Below are positions 5,878 to 13,014 of a stretch of 13,505 nucleotides of DNA, in pieces. This DNA is from Candidatus Zixiibacteriota bacterium (GTDB lineage Bacteria; Zixibacteria; MSB-5A5; GN15; FEB-12). Position 1 is the first letter of the stretch. The number at the start of each line of letters is the position of its first letter. The stretch lies in the NCBI GenBank assembly GCA_003641405.1, contig QNAF01000040.1, positions 1 to 13,505 of the forward strand. Reading direction: 5' to 3'. Under the pieces are notes generated by a model. That model did not search any database and was not told the origin of the DNA. It saw nothing but the letters and a program-made list of their open reading frames with translations. The translations under genes were made by a program, and so were the position numbers.

Positions 5878-7131
5878 ATGGCTAACCAGCCGCGCTGCGG
5901 TTCTCCTGCGTCAGTGAAGCAAAGAGATATGTGTTCAAACAGGCAAACATCAATTTCGTTCAGTGTGCTAATGCTCATGCTCGTGAGTCTGAGTTTTGCT
6001 GCGGTCAGTGTTCTGGCCCAGGAGTCACTCGATGATTCTCTGTTTGAATCCATGGTTGATCAGTATGTCTCTGAGTCCTGGAAAGACAGAGCGCAACGCC
6101 AGGCCGACCTTCTGCCGGGTATCAACGCGGAAGGTCTGACGGGTTCTTTCATCTACGTAGGCGATTATGAAGTCCGTCACGAGGTCCTCCTGCCACTGGA
6201 AGTGCTTGACTTTTGGGTGCCTCTCGATACTAAGACCCCGGCCATCATTACGGTTGATGAGCAGGACGCACTGGCCGAGAGAGTAGAGGAATTCTTTGCG
6301 GGTCGCGCACCAGCCGAGATTGACGGTATCGAGGTCGAAGCCATACTCGGGCGGCTGGATTTCTACGGTTCCGATGCTGATAACCTGGCCCAGTTGCCGT
6401 TTAGTGAAGATGTGTCGACCGAAGGTGCCTGGGCGGGTGTTATCCTGTCTTACAGTACCAAGGGTACGCCGAGTCGGGTCCGTGTGACCTGGGATCTGTT
6501 TAACGACCGGATTCAGCAAGTGCGTTGCGCGGTGTATGCCTATGATGACAACCTCAGTATGATTTTCACGCCGGAATCACCTGTATACGTTTGGACTAAC
6601 CCCGGTCGTCCGCCAATGCTGCCGATAAACGAGATTCATGCTGAAGAAATACCGTTGTTGTGGGCATTCTGGCACGACTCCGGCGTGTCTGACAGCGAAG
6701 CAGAGGGCATTCTAACAGCTTTGCTCAGGAACGTTTATCGGGCATTTGACTACCGTACGGAAAGCGACGTCTATGACGCTCTCGCCAAGAGCGTTGATGG
6801 TGAGCTGCTCGGCGAACTCTACTTGTTGATTCACGAATCTCTCCAGATGCAGGAGCAGGGCGGAGCGATATCTCGAATACAGGATGTCGAGATTCTGGAA
6901 GGTCAACGTCAGTCGCTTCCGGAAGACAGTGACTGGTCAGAAAATGGGTTTGGATACCGGTGTCACTGGACTGTCAGGGGAACGGTTGAACACTGGGGGC
7001 ATATTCACTCGCGCACCAATCAGTATGAGGCTTTCTTTGCGGTAGAGAATCGTCAGGATGCGTGGAAAATCGCCGAACTCGAAGTGCTCAGCCAGGAGCG
7101 CATCAAGTTTGAATCAATCGTAAGGCAGTGA
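5878..7131 (+). CDS. Secreted protein of unknown family, first gene of the ABC cassette
   Basis: I do not recognise a named domain. The 417-residue product has basic residues then a hydrophobic core (about 27-47, ending VSVLAQE), a Sec signal peptide probably cleaved after VLA (residue 47). ATG 5878 directly follows the methyltransferase stop, giving an unusually long n-region. ATG 5929 (residue 18) gives a textbook signal peptide and is an equally good start, but neither has a well-placed ribosome site. The mature part is acidic and rich in Trp and Tyr, mixed alpha/beta in appearance, with no further membrane segment. Near the C-terminus is a compact histidine motif, HWGHIH (372-377), between CHWTVRG and RTNQYEAFF, which could bind a metal. 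Nine bases separate it from the ABC ATPase gene, so I infer a periplasmic partner of that transporter. Confidence 0.75.
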   Translation: MANQPRCGSPASVKQRDMCSNRQTSISFSVLMLMLVSLSFAAVSVLAQESLDDSLFESMVDQYVSESWKDRAQRQADLLPGINAEGLTGSFIYVGDYEVRHEVLLPLEVLDFWVPLDTKTPAIITVDEQDALAERVEEFFAGRAPAEIDGIEVEAILGRLDFYGSDADNLAQLPFSEDVSTEGAWAGVILSYSTKGTPSRVRVTWDLFNDRIQQVRCAVYAYDDNLSMIFTPESPVYVWTNPGRPPMLPINEIHAEEIPLLWAFWHDSGVSDSEAEGILTALLRNVYRAFDYRTESDVYDALAKSVDGELLGELYLLIHESLQMQEQGGAISRIQDVEILEGQRQSLPEDSDWSENGFGYRCHWTVRGTVEHWGHIHSRTNQYEAFFAVENRQDAWKIAELEVLSQERIKFESIVRQ

Positions 7132-7140
7132 CAGGGTCGG

Positions 7141-7803
7141 ATGATTACGCTAAACCACGTTGAGTTCAAGTATTCGAATTCCGGATTCGGGATGCGGGTC
7201 CCTTCGCTCACAATCGAAGCCGGTTCGAAAGCGGCGCTTGTCGGTCCCAGCGGTTCGGGAAAAACTACACTTCTGCACATCATCGCTGGGATTCGTGTCC
7301 CGGAACAGGGGGAAGTGGAAGTGTGCGGAGTGGACCTGGCAAGTTCAGCCGATGCCGCCAGGCGTGATTTCAGGATAAGCACAATCGGGTTTGTATTCCA
7401 GGATTTCGAGTTGATTGACTACCTTGATGTCAACGAGAATATCCTGCTGCCATACCTGATTAACAACTCGTTGAAGTTTGACAGCACTGTTCGAGAGGCT
7501 GCTCGGAGCCTGGCCGAATCCATGGGGCTCGGTAACAAGCTCACGCGGCGGATAGACCGTTTGTCGCACGGCGAAAGACAGCGAGTGGCAATCTGCAGGG
7601 CGCTTTTGCTATCGCCTCGCATACTGCTTGCGGATGAACCAACCGGCAACCTCGACCCCAAAAACAAGGAACGCATTCTTCGAATCCTGTTTGACTGTGC
7701 GACGAATGCCAATGCAGCGCTTTTGGTAGTTACGCACGACTACAATTTGCTTGGTGGGTTTGATCAGGTTGTAGACTGCCAACAGTTCCAGGTGGGGGAC
7801 TGA
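7141..7803 (+). CDS. ABC transporter ATP-binding protein, LolD/MacB type
   Basis: A 220-residue cytoplasmic ATPase with all core motifs: Walker A GPSGSGKT (35-42), Q-loop Q87 in FVFQDFEL, signature LSHGERQRVAICRA (141-154; LSHGE replaces LSGGQ), Walker B ILLADEP (161-167), D-loop NLDP and H-loop H199 in VTHD. Length and the ADEPTGNLD block are typical of the family that powers MacB, LolCDE and FtsEX, which move substrates out of the inner membrane or drive periplasmic machines instead of importing solutes. It is sandwiched between the secreted protein (9 bases upstream) and the permease (start 3 bases downstream), so the three should be translated together. It does not resemble ZnuC in context: the partner membrane protein here is FtsX-like, not a multi-helix ZnuB. 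Confidence 0.93.
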   Translation: MITLNHVEFKYSNSGFGMRVPSLTIEAGSKAALVGPSGSGKTTLLHIIAGIRVPEQGEVEVCGVDLASSADAARRDFRISTIGFVFQDFELIDYLDVNENILLPYLINNSLKFDSTVREAARSLAESMGLGNKLTRRIDRLSHGERQRVAICRALLLSPRILLADEPTGNLDPKNKERILRILFDCATNANAALLVVTHDYNLLGGFDQVVDCQQFQVGD

Positions 7804-7806
7804 GTG

Positions 7807-8985
7807 ATGTATCGTACACTTCTGCTGACCTGGCGCTACATGACGTTCCACAAGATCAAGACAGCCATTCTGGTAACTTGCATAACATTGACAGTCTACC
7901 TGCCGGTTGCTGTTCATCTGTTGGTTGATGATTTCCAGGTTCAACTGATGACTCGCGCTGAGACAACACCATTAGTGATCGGAGCCAAAGGCAGTCGGTT
8001 TGACCTTGTACTGCAGTCACTGTATTTCGACGCGCAGCCGCCAGAGAGCATCAAGATGAATGAGGTCTCAAAGATCCGCAACAGCGGATTTGCGTTGCCG
8101 ATACCATTGCATGTGCGCTTTCGAGCGCGTGGGTTTCCTGTCGTGGGTACAACACTGGAGTATTTCGATTTTCGAAATCTCCAAGTCGGACAGGGACGAC
8201 CGCTTGCCATTCTGGGTGACTGTATTCTTGGTGCCGATGTAGCGCAGAAACTGGGTATCGGTCCCGGCGATTATCTGATGTCCGATCCCGAGAACGTGTT
8301 TGATATCGGCGGTAACTACCCGCTGAAAATGTGCGTGACTGGTGTTTTGGCCAGGAGTCATTCGGCAGACGATTACGCCGTGTTCGTGGATATCAAAACA
8401 GCGTGGATCATCGAAGGGATTGGTCACGGACATCAGAACCTTACTGACAGCACGGATGAAAGCGTGGTGCTCAAGCGCTCTGATGATCAGGTTGTGGCTA
8501 ACGCTGCGTTGCCGCAATACACAGAGATCACTAAGGACAATCTTGCATCGTTCCACTTCCACGCAGAGCCGGATGATCTGCCCATCACGGCGGTTATTGC
8601 GGTGCCGCATGACGAAAAATCCGGAGTTTTGCTGGAAGGACGGTATGATACCGACAAGGCTAACGCCCAGCTTCTCAGGCCGGTGAAAGTCGTTGAAGAG
8701 ATGATGGGCATGGTTTTCAAGGTGAAGCGCATCTTTGACGCCAATGTTGTCCTGGTGGCGGTTTCGACTGCACTATTCATGGTTCTGGTGATTCTATTAT
8801 CCCTCCGGTTGCGACGTCGTGAGGCAGTCACTATGTTTCACCTGGGCTGTAGTCGCATGACTATCTTTCGATTGCAGGCTGCGGAGTTAATTATTGTTCT
8901 ACTCGTGAGTTGCATGCTCGCTGGATTATCTGCACTTGCAACACTGTATTATGCACCCTACTTTGTACGTGGACTTCTGTCATAA
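7807..8985 (+). CDS. FtsX/MacB-like ABC permease, related to zinc-responsive PA4065-type permeases, short C-terminus
   Basis: A 392-residue inner-membrane protein. One N-terminal helix (about 19-41), a large periplasmic domain (about 42-310), then two helices (about 314-333 and 361-383). The start of the periplasmic domain, TTPLVIGAKGSRFDLVLQSL, followed by ALPIPLHVRFRARGFPVVGT and an ILGADVAQKLG block, matches the MacB-like permease family that includes PA4065 of Pseudomonas, a member of a zinc-starvation-induced operon. Histidines cluster at GIGHGHQ (H207, H209) and FHFH (H250, H252). Usual FtsX-domain permeases end with a third C-terminal helix and a cytoplasmic tail; this one stops at YFVRGLLS, so the last helix is absent. 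I chose ATG 7807, with AGGTGGGGGA (7790-7799) seven bases upstream; GTG 7804 is the alternative. The preceding ATPase gene ends 3 bases before, indicating a matched pair. Confidence 0.85.
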   Translation: MYRTLLLTWRYMTFHKIKTAILVTCITLTVYLPVAVHLLVDDFQVQLMTRAETTPLVIGAKGSRFDLVLQSLYFDAQPPESIKMNEVSKIRNSGFALPIPLHVRFRARGFPVVGTTLEYFDFRNLQVGQGRPLAILGDCILGADVAQKLGIGPGDYLMSDPENVFDIGGNYPLKMCVTGVLARSHSADDYAVFVDIKTAWIIEGIGHGHQNLTDSTDESVVLKRSDDQVVANAALPQYTEITKDNLASFHFHAEPDDLPITAVIAVPHDEKSGVLLEGRYDTDKANAQLLRPVKVVEEMMGMVFKVKRIFDANVVLVAVSTALFMVLVILLSLRLRRREAVTMFHLGCSRMTIFRLQAAELIIVLLVSCMLAGLSALATLYYAPYFVRGLLS

Positions 8986-9002
8986 ACAAAAGGAGTATTG
9001 TT

Positions 9003-9935
9003 ATGAGAAAACAGAGATTAACCATCGTTGCCGCAGTGCTGTTGGGTTGTGTGCTGTGGCTCTCATGCGGGAAGCAGGAGAAATCTCAGCCTGACTCACA
9101 GGCGTCGGACGAAGGCAAGAAGACAGTTTATGTTGTCAACTACCCGCTTCAGTACTTCGCGGAGCGCATCGGCGGTGATGAGGTCGCAGTGCATTTCCCG
9201 GCTCCATCGGATGAGGATCCCGCGTTCTGGATGCCTGCCCCAGAGACGATTGCGCAGTACCAGGAAGCTGATCTTGTTCTCCTCAACGGGGCCACCTATG
9301 CCAAATGGACGGAGAAAGTATCGCTTACAGAATCCAGGATAGTGAACACATCGGCAGCGTTTTCTGACCGGTATCTTCAAATTGCGAAAGCCGTTACTCA
9401 TAGTCACGGGCCGGGAGGGGAACACTCGCATGCGGGAACCGATTTCAATACGTGGTTGGATCCGCAGCTTGCCATTTTGCAAGCTCAAACCGTCAAGGAT
9501 GCCCTGGTTGATCTCCTACCGGAACATGAAGCCCTATTCAACACTAACATGACACAGCTTGAAATCGATCTACTGGCTCTGGACTCGGCTTTCCAGGCTC
9601 TGGTCACTGGCAGGGAGGAGACACCGCTCGTGGCATCTCATCCGGTATATGGGTATTTCGCACATAAGTACGGCCTGAATTTGCAGGCAAGGCTCTGGGA
9701 GCCAGAAAAAATGCCCAGCGATGAAGAATGGCAGGACTTTGACCATTCAATAGAGCACCATCCGGCCAAGTGGATGATCTGGGAAGGCACACCTGATTCT
9801 GCGATTGCGGTTAAACTCAAGGAACACGGTCTGGACGGTGTCGTTTTCTTACCATGTGGCAATATTCCGGAGGAAGGTGACTATATTCAGGTGATGCAGC
9901 AGAACGTAGGAAGATTGAAGCCTGCTTTCGAATAG
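9003..9935 (+). CDS. ZnuA/TroA-family metal-binding lipoprotein with altered ligand set
   Basis: A 310-residue solute-binding protein of the cluster A-I metal family. LLGC (13-16) is a good lipobox, so the mature protein is probably anchored at Cys16; a second, poorer site ends at Cys22. Family features are NYPLQYFAERIGGDEVAVHF, the ADLVLLNGATYAKW block, WLDP (151-154), SHPVYGYFAHKYGL (212-224) and the long central helix. Of the four zinc ligands expected from E. coli ZnuA, only His213 is clearly kept. The first is Ala74 (DPAFWMP instead of DPH), the second Asn149 (DFNTWLDP instead of DPHIWLDP), and the fourth Asp position reads LPCGN. A His-rich loop, HSHGPGGEHSH (133-143), may supply other ligands. 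AAGGAG at 8990-8995 sets the start strongly. No znuB or znuC is nearby; the neighbours are the ATPase and permease above. Zinc is inferred from family only. Confidence 0.88.
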   Translation: MRKQRLTIVAAVLLGCVLWLSCGKQEKSQPDSQASDEGKKTVYVVNYPLQYFAERIGGDEVAVHFPAPSDEDPAFWMPAPETIAQYQEADLVLLNGATYAKWTEKVSLTESRIVNTSAAFSDRYLQIAKAVTHSHGPGGEHSHAGTDFNTWLDPQLAILQAQTVKDALVDLLPEHEALFNTNMTQLEIDLLALDSAFQALVTGREETPLVASHPVYGYFAHKYGLNLQARLWEPEKMPSDEEWQDFDHSIEHHPAKWMIWEGTPDSAIAVKLKEHGLDGVVFLPCGNIPEEGDYIQVMQQNVGRLKPAFE

Positions 9936-9979
9936 AACAGAGAGAGACAAAGAAGATCAGACAAGTAGGCTGTCATCGG

Positions 9980-10093
9980 ATTCGAAAGAAACCGGCAACC
10001 AGGCACGGAAGCACACGTGTTGCTGATTGTCTGATACTATGCCTGTCTCTGATTGTAGTTGCAGGATCGGCTTTCGGCCATTCGATCCTGAGC
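9980..10093 (+). other. In-frame signal-peptide-coding stretch upstream of the TPR gene with no ATG/GTG/TTG
   Basis: The frame of the TPR gene stays open upstream to 9935. It encodes IRKKPATRHGSTRVADC, then LILCLSLIVVAGSAFGHS, which is a clear Sec signal peptide (basic n-region, hydrophobic core, GSAFG cleavage region). No ATG, GTG or TTG occurs in this frame between the previous gene's stop and 10094. Candidate unusual starts are ATT 9980 (AAGTAGG 11 bases upstream), ATC 9956 and CTG 10031. A point mutation or sequence error in the start codon would also explain it. Confidence 0.55.
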
Positions 10094-10687
10094 ATGGATT
10101 TCATGGGGGCCGTTCCTACGGAAGTAGAGAGCTATGTGCTCCGTGGTAACAAACTCTCCATCGGCGGTGACTATGATGGAGCAATAGCAAACTATGACGA
10201 AGCTATCCAGATAGACCCGGCATGTGCGCTGGCCTATGTCAACCGTGGCTTTGCCTATGCTAACAAGATCGAATACGATAAGGCTCTTGTTGATTACAAT
10301 CAGGCGTTGGGGATTGTTCAGGATTGTGCGCAGACCTATGTTAATCGCGGTTACATCTACGCGAGTCGGGAGGAGTACGAGAAGGCAATAGCCGACTATG
10401 ACAGGGCGTTGGAGCTCGATAGTCTGAACGCTGACGCTTACAGCAGTCGCGGCAATGCCTACTCCAAAATGGAGCAGTACGATCTTGCCATTGCTGATTT
10501 GACCAAAGCCGTTGAGATAGACTCGATGTTTATTCAGGCCTGGCTGACCAGGGGGTTGGCGTGCGAGAAGGCCGGGCGTTACGAAGAGGCCGTGGAATCT
10601 TACGAGGCGTTCCTGCGCCATGAGTCCAATAAGGACTCTCCACTCATAATGTACGTAAGACAGAAAATCGCTACTTTGGAAGAATAG
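10094..10687 (+). CDS. Tetratricopeptide repeat protein, probably periplasmic
   Basis: From the first ATG the product is 197 residues and is almost wholly five TPR units: about 10-44, 45-78, 79-112, 113-146 and 147-180. Each has the usual W/Y-x-x-RG-x-x-Y and Y-x-x-A-x-x-D-Y pattern, for example YVNRGFAYANKIEYDKALVD. TPR arrays are protein-binding scaffolds; no enzymatic domain is present. The unit resembles the RGxAY-type TPRs common in secreted bacterial proteins. Coding probably begins further upstream: the frame encodes a signal peptide before 10094 but without an ordinary start codon, and ATG 10094 has no ribosome site. If only 10094 is used the protein would be cytoplasmic. The gene follows the metal-binding lipoprotein by 158 bases and precedes the metallopeptidase by 33, so it may bridge the two transcription units. 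Confidence 0.85.
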   Translation: MDFMGAVPTEVESYVLRGNKLSIGGDYDGAIANYDEAIQIDPACALAYVNRGFAYANKIEYDKALVDYNQALGIVQDCAQTYVNRGYIYASREEYEKAIADYDRALELDSLNADAYSSRGNAYSKMEQYDLAIADLTKAVEIDSMFIQAWLTRGLACEKAGRYEEAVESYEAFLRHESNKDSPLIMYVRQKIATLEE

Positions 10688-10720
10688 ATAACATGATAAT
10701 TGACATGCGAGGGAACGCAC

Positions 10721-12853
10721 ATGCGTAAACATGTAATTGGACGAACGGCTCTTCTGGCCCTCGTTCTCACGATTATGGCAGCTACACAGGCTGTAGCTGT
10801 CCATGAGGTCGAGTTTGACAGCCACGATATCAATCTGAGGCTGGACGTCGAGTCACACTCGGCTTTCATAATAGATTGCGGTTCGCTTCTGCTTGAGGAA
10901 GGTTGGAACCTGTTCTACATCAGCGGCAAGGCGGAAGTGAGTTCTCTGACAATCGATGAGCAGTATACAGATTTCCTGGCCGTGCACGCGGAGGACACGG
11001 CACAATTGCCTGACGAATTACGGGGATTGGATTCCGAGTTCTTCGCTGAAGGCAACCCGTTGATGGTATTCTTTGAATTCGCCAGCGAGGGAGAACACCG
11101 TTTTGCCATGTCATATCGCAGTGAGTTTCACCAGGACGTTGGCAATATGCGCTTCTCGCGCGAACACGTGGGTGGAGAAGTAACCGGCACGATACTTGAT
11201 CAGGGCGCCTATCTTAGCCCTGCATGCTACTTCTATCCGCAGGGCAAAGAGGCTACGTCACGTTTCCTCGTGACAGCAGATATTCCTGCTGAGTGGGAGT
11301 GTGTCAGTGACGGCAACGCCATGTCGGACGAATCGCGGTGGGGTAGGAAGTTTCAGACGTGGGAGAACCCGTTCGAGTCTGATGGTCTTATGTTTATGGC
11401 AGGTCCCTATGTTGTGAAGACTATGAACGCCGACGGAGTCGATGTGCGCTGCTATTTCTTTGAGGCTGATACAAGCCTGTTTGACGACTACCTGACATCA
11501 ACCGTCGGCTATATCAAGATGTATTCTGAACTCATCGGCCCCTATCCTTACAATCAATTCTCGGTGGTCGAGAATTTCTTCCCGACCGGTTACGGGATGC
11601 CTGCCTGGACGCTCCTGGGGCAACAGGTTTTGCGCCTGCCGTTCATCAGGCACACTTCGCTGGGTCACGAAGTGCTACATAACTGGTGGGGGAATAGCGT
11701 CTACGTCGATTATGATCGCGGTAACTGGTGCGAAGGCTCGACAGTGTATGGGGCTGACTATCGCTACAAGCTTCTGCAGTCTCCTGCCGCTGCGCGTGAT
11801 TATCGCAAGAATATCCTCAAAGAGTACGTGAGTTACGTCGACGAAGGCAACGATTTTCCGATCAGGGAGTTCACGTCGCGGAGCAGCCCCGGCACTCGCA
11901 CTATCGGTTATGGCAAGGCTATGATGGTGTTCCACATGATAGAGGAAGAGATCGGCACGACGCCGTTTTTCGATTCGTGGAAACGTGTGTACCAGGAATA
12001 CCGCGAACATCGGATTTCCTGGGAAGAGTGGATCAAGACGTTCGGGGAAGTGTCCGGTGTTGACATGTCCAGCGTTATTCCTCAATGGATAGACCGACCC
12101 GGGGCGCCATCGCTTGCAGTTGAGGTCGAGAGCACTAATGTAGAGAGCGATGACGCCCTCACAGTCAAATTTGCTCTCTCTGAGACAAGTGGGTTGGACT
12201 ATCGTCTCAAAGTGCCTGTGCGATTCACCGGCCCTGACATTGTACTGGATACATCCGTCCTGCTGATATCAACAGAAGAGAATTTCTCGCTGAGTGTTCC
12301 TGCTGGCATTACCACACTGGAGGTTGACCCGGACTATCATCTTTTCAGGCGTCTATACCCGGAAGAGATAGAGCCGATCATCTCAGGAGTGCTTGGGAGT
12401 GACAACCTGAGGTTTGTTTCGACCTCAGAGGAAGATAGCGTTACGGACATGTTTCTGCAGTTCGGAGAGAACTTCACTCAGGACTCAGTGATAGTTGAGG
12501 GACCTGATATCCTTGAATACGATAGCAGGGATTTCACTCCGATCATTCTCAACCCGGCAGACTTACCGGACTACCTGGTTGGCCTGATTTCTGTTGGAAA
12601 GGAAACAGTGCTGGTCGATGACACTGAGTTTTCACTGGCCGGTCATACGTGCATTCTGACTGCAGAGAAGTTCAGGGGTTTCGAGAAGTGCTTAGTTATT
12701 CTGACTTCTGATTTCGAATCATTGTCCAGACTTGGCCAGCTTGTGCCGCACTACGGCAAGTACTCATATCTGGTCTTTGAAGGATCCAGAAACGTTGCCA
12801 AGGGTCAGTGGCCGGCGAAAAACTCACCGCTACGGGTGGAGTTGTTTGACTAA
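10721..12853 (+). CDS. Secreted M1-like (gluzincin) metallopeptidase
   Basis: A 710-residue exported protein. The signal peptide (about 1-27) ends TQAVAVHE. An N-terminal beta-rich region (to about 230) is followed by a catalytic domain with HEVLH (316-320), the third zinc ligand in NWCEG (E338) and a catalytic-type tyrosine in TIGYGKAMMVF (Y397). The motif spacing is HExxH-x17-E, one residue shorter than the standard M1 x18. The exopeptidase motif GxMEN is represented only by VVEN (282-285), near GYGMPAW. The peptidase part ends at about QWIDRPGAPSL (452-462). The remaining 250 residues are a beta-sandwich region plus a tail I cannot name. ATG 10721 is chosen because GAGGGA (10709-10714) lies 6 bases upstream and the signal peptide starts there; a TTG at 10700 is in frame but unsupported. 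Predicted role: aminopeptidase-like hydrolysis in the periplasm or outside, substrate unknown. Confidence 0.88.
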   Translation: MRKHVIGRTALLALVLTIMAATQAVAVHEVEFDSHDINLRLDVESHSAFIIDCGSLLLEEGWNLFYISGKAEVSSLTIDEQYTDFLAVHAEDTAQLPDELRGLDSEFFAEGNPLMVFFEFASEGEHRFAMSYRSEFHQDVGNMRFSREHVGGEVTGTILDQGAYLSPACYFYPQGKEATSRFLVTADIPAEWECVSDGNAMSDESRWGRKFQTWENPFESDGLMFMAGPYVVKTMNADGVDVRCYFFEADTSLFDDYLTSTVGYIKMYSELIGPYPYNQFSVVENFFPTGYGMPAWTLLGQQVLRLPFIRHTSLGHEVLHNWWGNSVYVDYDRGNWCEGSTVYGADYRYKLLQSPAAARDYRKNILKEYVSYVDEGNDFPIREFTSRSSPGTRTIGYGKAMMVFHMIEEEIGTTPFFDSWKRVYQEYREHRISWEEWIKTFGEVSGVDMSSVIPQWIDRPGAPSLAVEVESTNVESDDALTVKFALSETSGLDYRLKVPVRFTGPDIVLDTSVLLISTEENFSLSVPAGITTLEVDPDYHLFRRLYPEEIEPIISGVLGSDNLRFVSTSEEDSVTDMFLQFGENFTQDSVIVEGPDILEYDSRDFTPIILNPADLPDYLVGLISVGKETVLVDDTEFSLAGHTCILTAEKFRGFEKCLVILTSDFESLSRLGQLVPHYGKYSYLVFEGSRNVAKGQWPAKNSPLRVELFD

Positions 12854-12906
12854 GCAGGCTGTTAAAAAGATAACATTCCCCGGATATTCATACCCGATCC
12901 ACAGTG

Positions 12907-12930
12907 CTGCCAGGTGTCTCTGCCTGGCAG
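12907..12930. repeat. Left hairpin of copy B
   Basis: CTGCCAGG (12907-12914) pairs perfectly with CCTGGCAG (12923-12930) around the 8-nt loop TGTCTCTG (12915-12922). The loop is the exact reverse complement of the loop of the right hairpin (12957-12964). A 16-bp inverted repeat (12911-12926 with 12953-12968) contains both loops. Confidence 0.7.
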
Positions 12931-12939
12931 TCGGGAGAA

Positions 12940-12985
12940 TCCGTAGAGGCGTCAGGCAGAGACACCTGACGCCTCCGCATACGGA
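12940..12985. repeat. Right hairpin of copy B, shared with copy A
   Basis: An 11-bp stem (12946-12956 with 12965-12975) caps loop CAGAGACA. After a 4-nt bulge CGCA on the 3' side, a further 6 bp (TCCGTA 12940-12945 with TACGGA 12980-12985) extend it to 17 pairs. Followed by CGGTTTTT, so it can also serve as a terminator for the plus-strand gene. Confidence 0.7.
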
Positions 12986-13014
12986 CGGTTTTTCAACAAG
13001 CTCCGAGACCAGAT

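Larger units (their letters stand above)
12855..13002. repeat. Palindromic MITE/REP-like element (copy B) between convergent genes
   Basis: Begins CAGGCTGTTAAAAA (12855-12868) and ends ACGGTTTTTCAACAAGCT (12985-13002), imperfect inverted ends of the same family as the element at 4974-5273. The last 51 bases shared by the two copies (12948-12998 here) match at 45 of 51 positions. It fills the 161 bases between the metallopeptidase stop and the convergent pyrE stop. Strong hairpins followed by TTTTT (12989-12993) could terminate the plus-strand transcript. I see no clear target duplication here. Confidence 0.72.

Noticed and set aside
8068..8610. A 180-codon minus-strand open frame within the permease gene
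   Set aside because: The plus-strand permease is supported by family motifs and helices. The antisense product is not recognisable.
10037..10825. A 262-codon open frame on the minus strand across the TPR gene
   Set aside because: It is antisense to five clear TPR repeats and its product has no recognisable fold. Repeated codon use in the TPR units keeps the opposite frame open.
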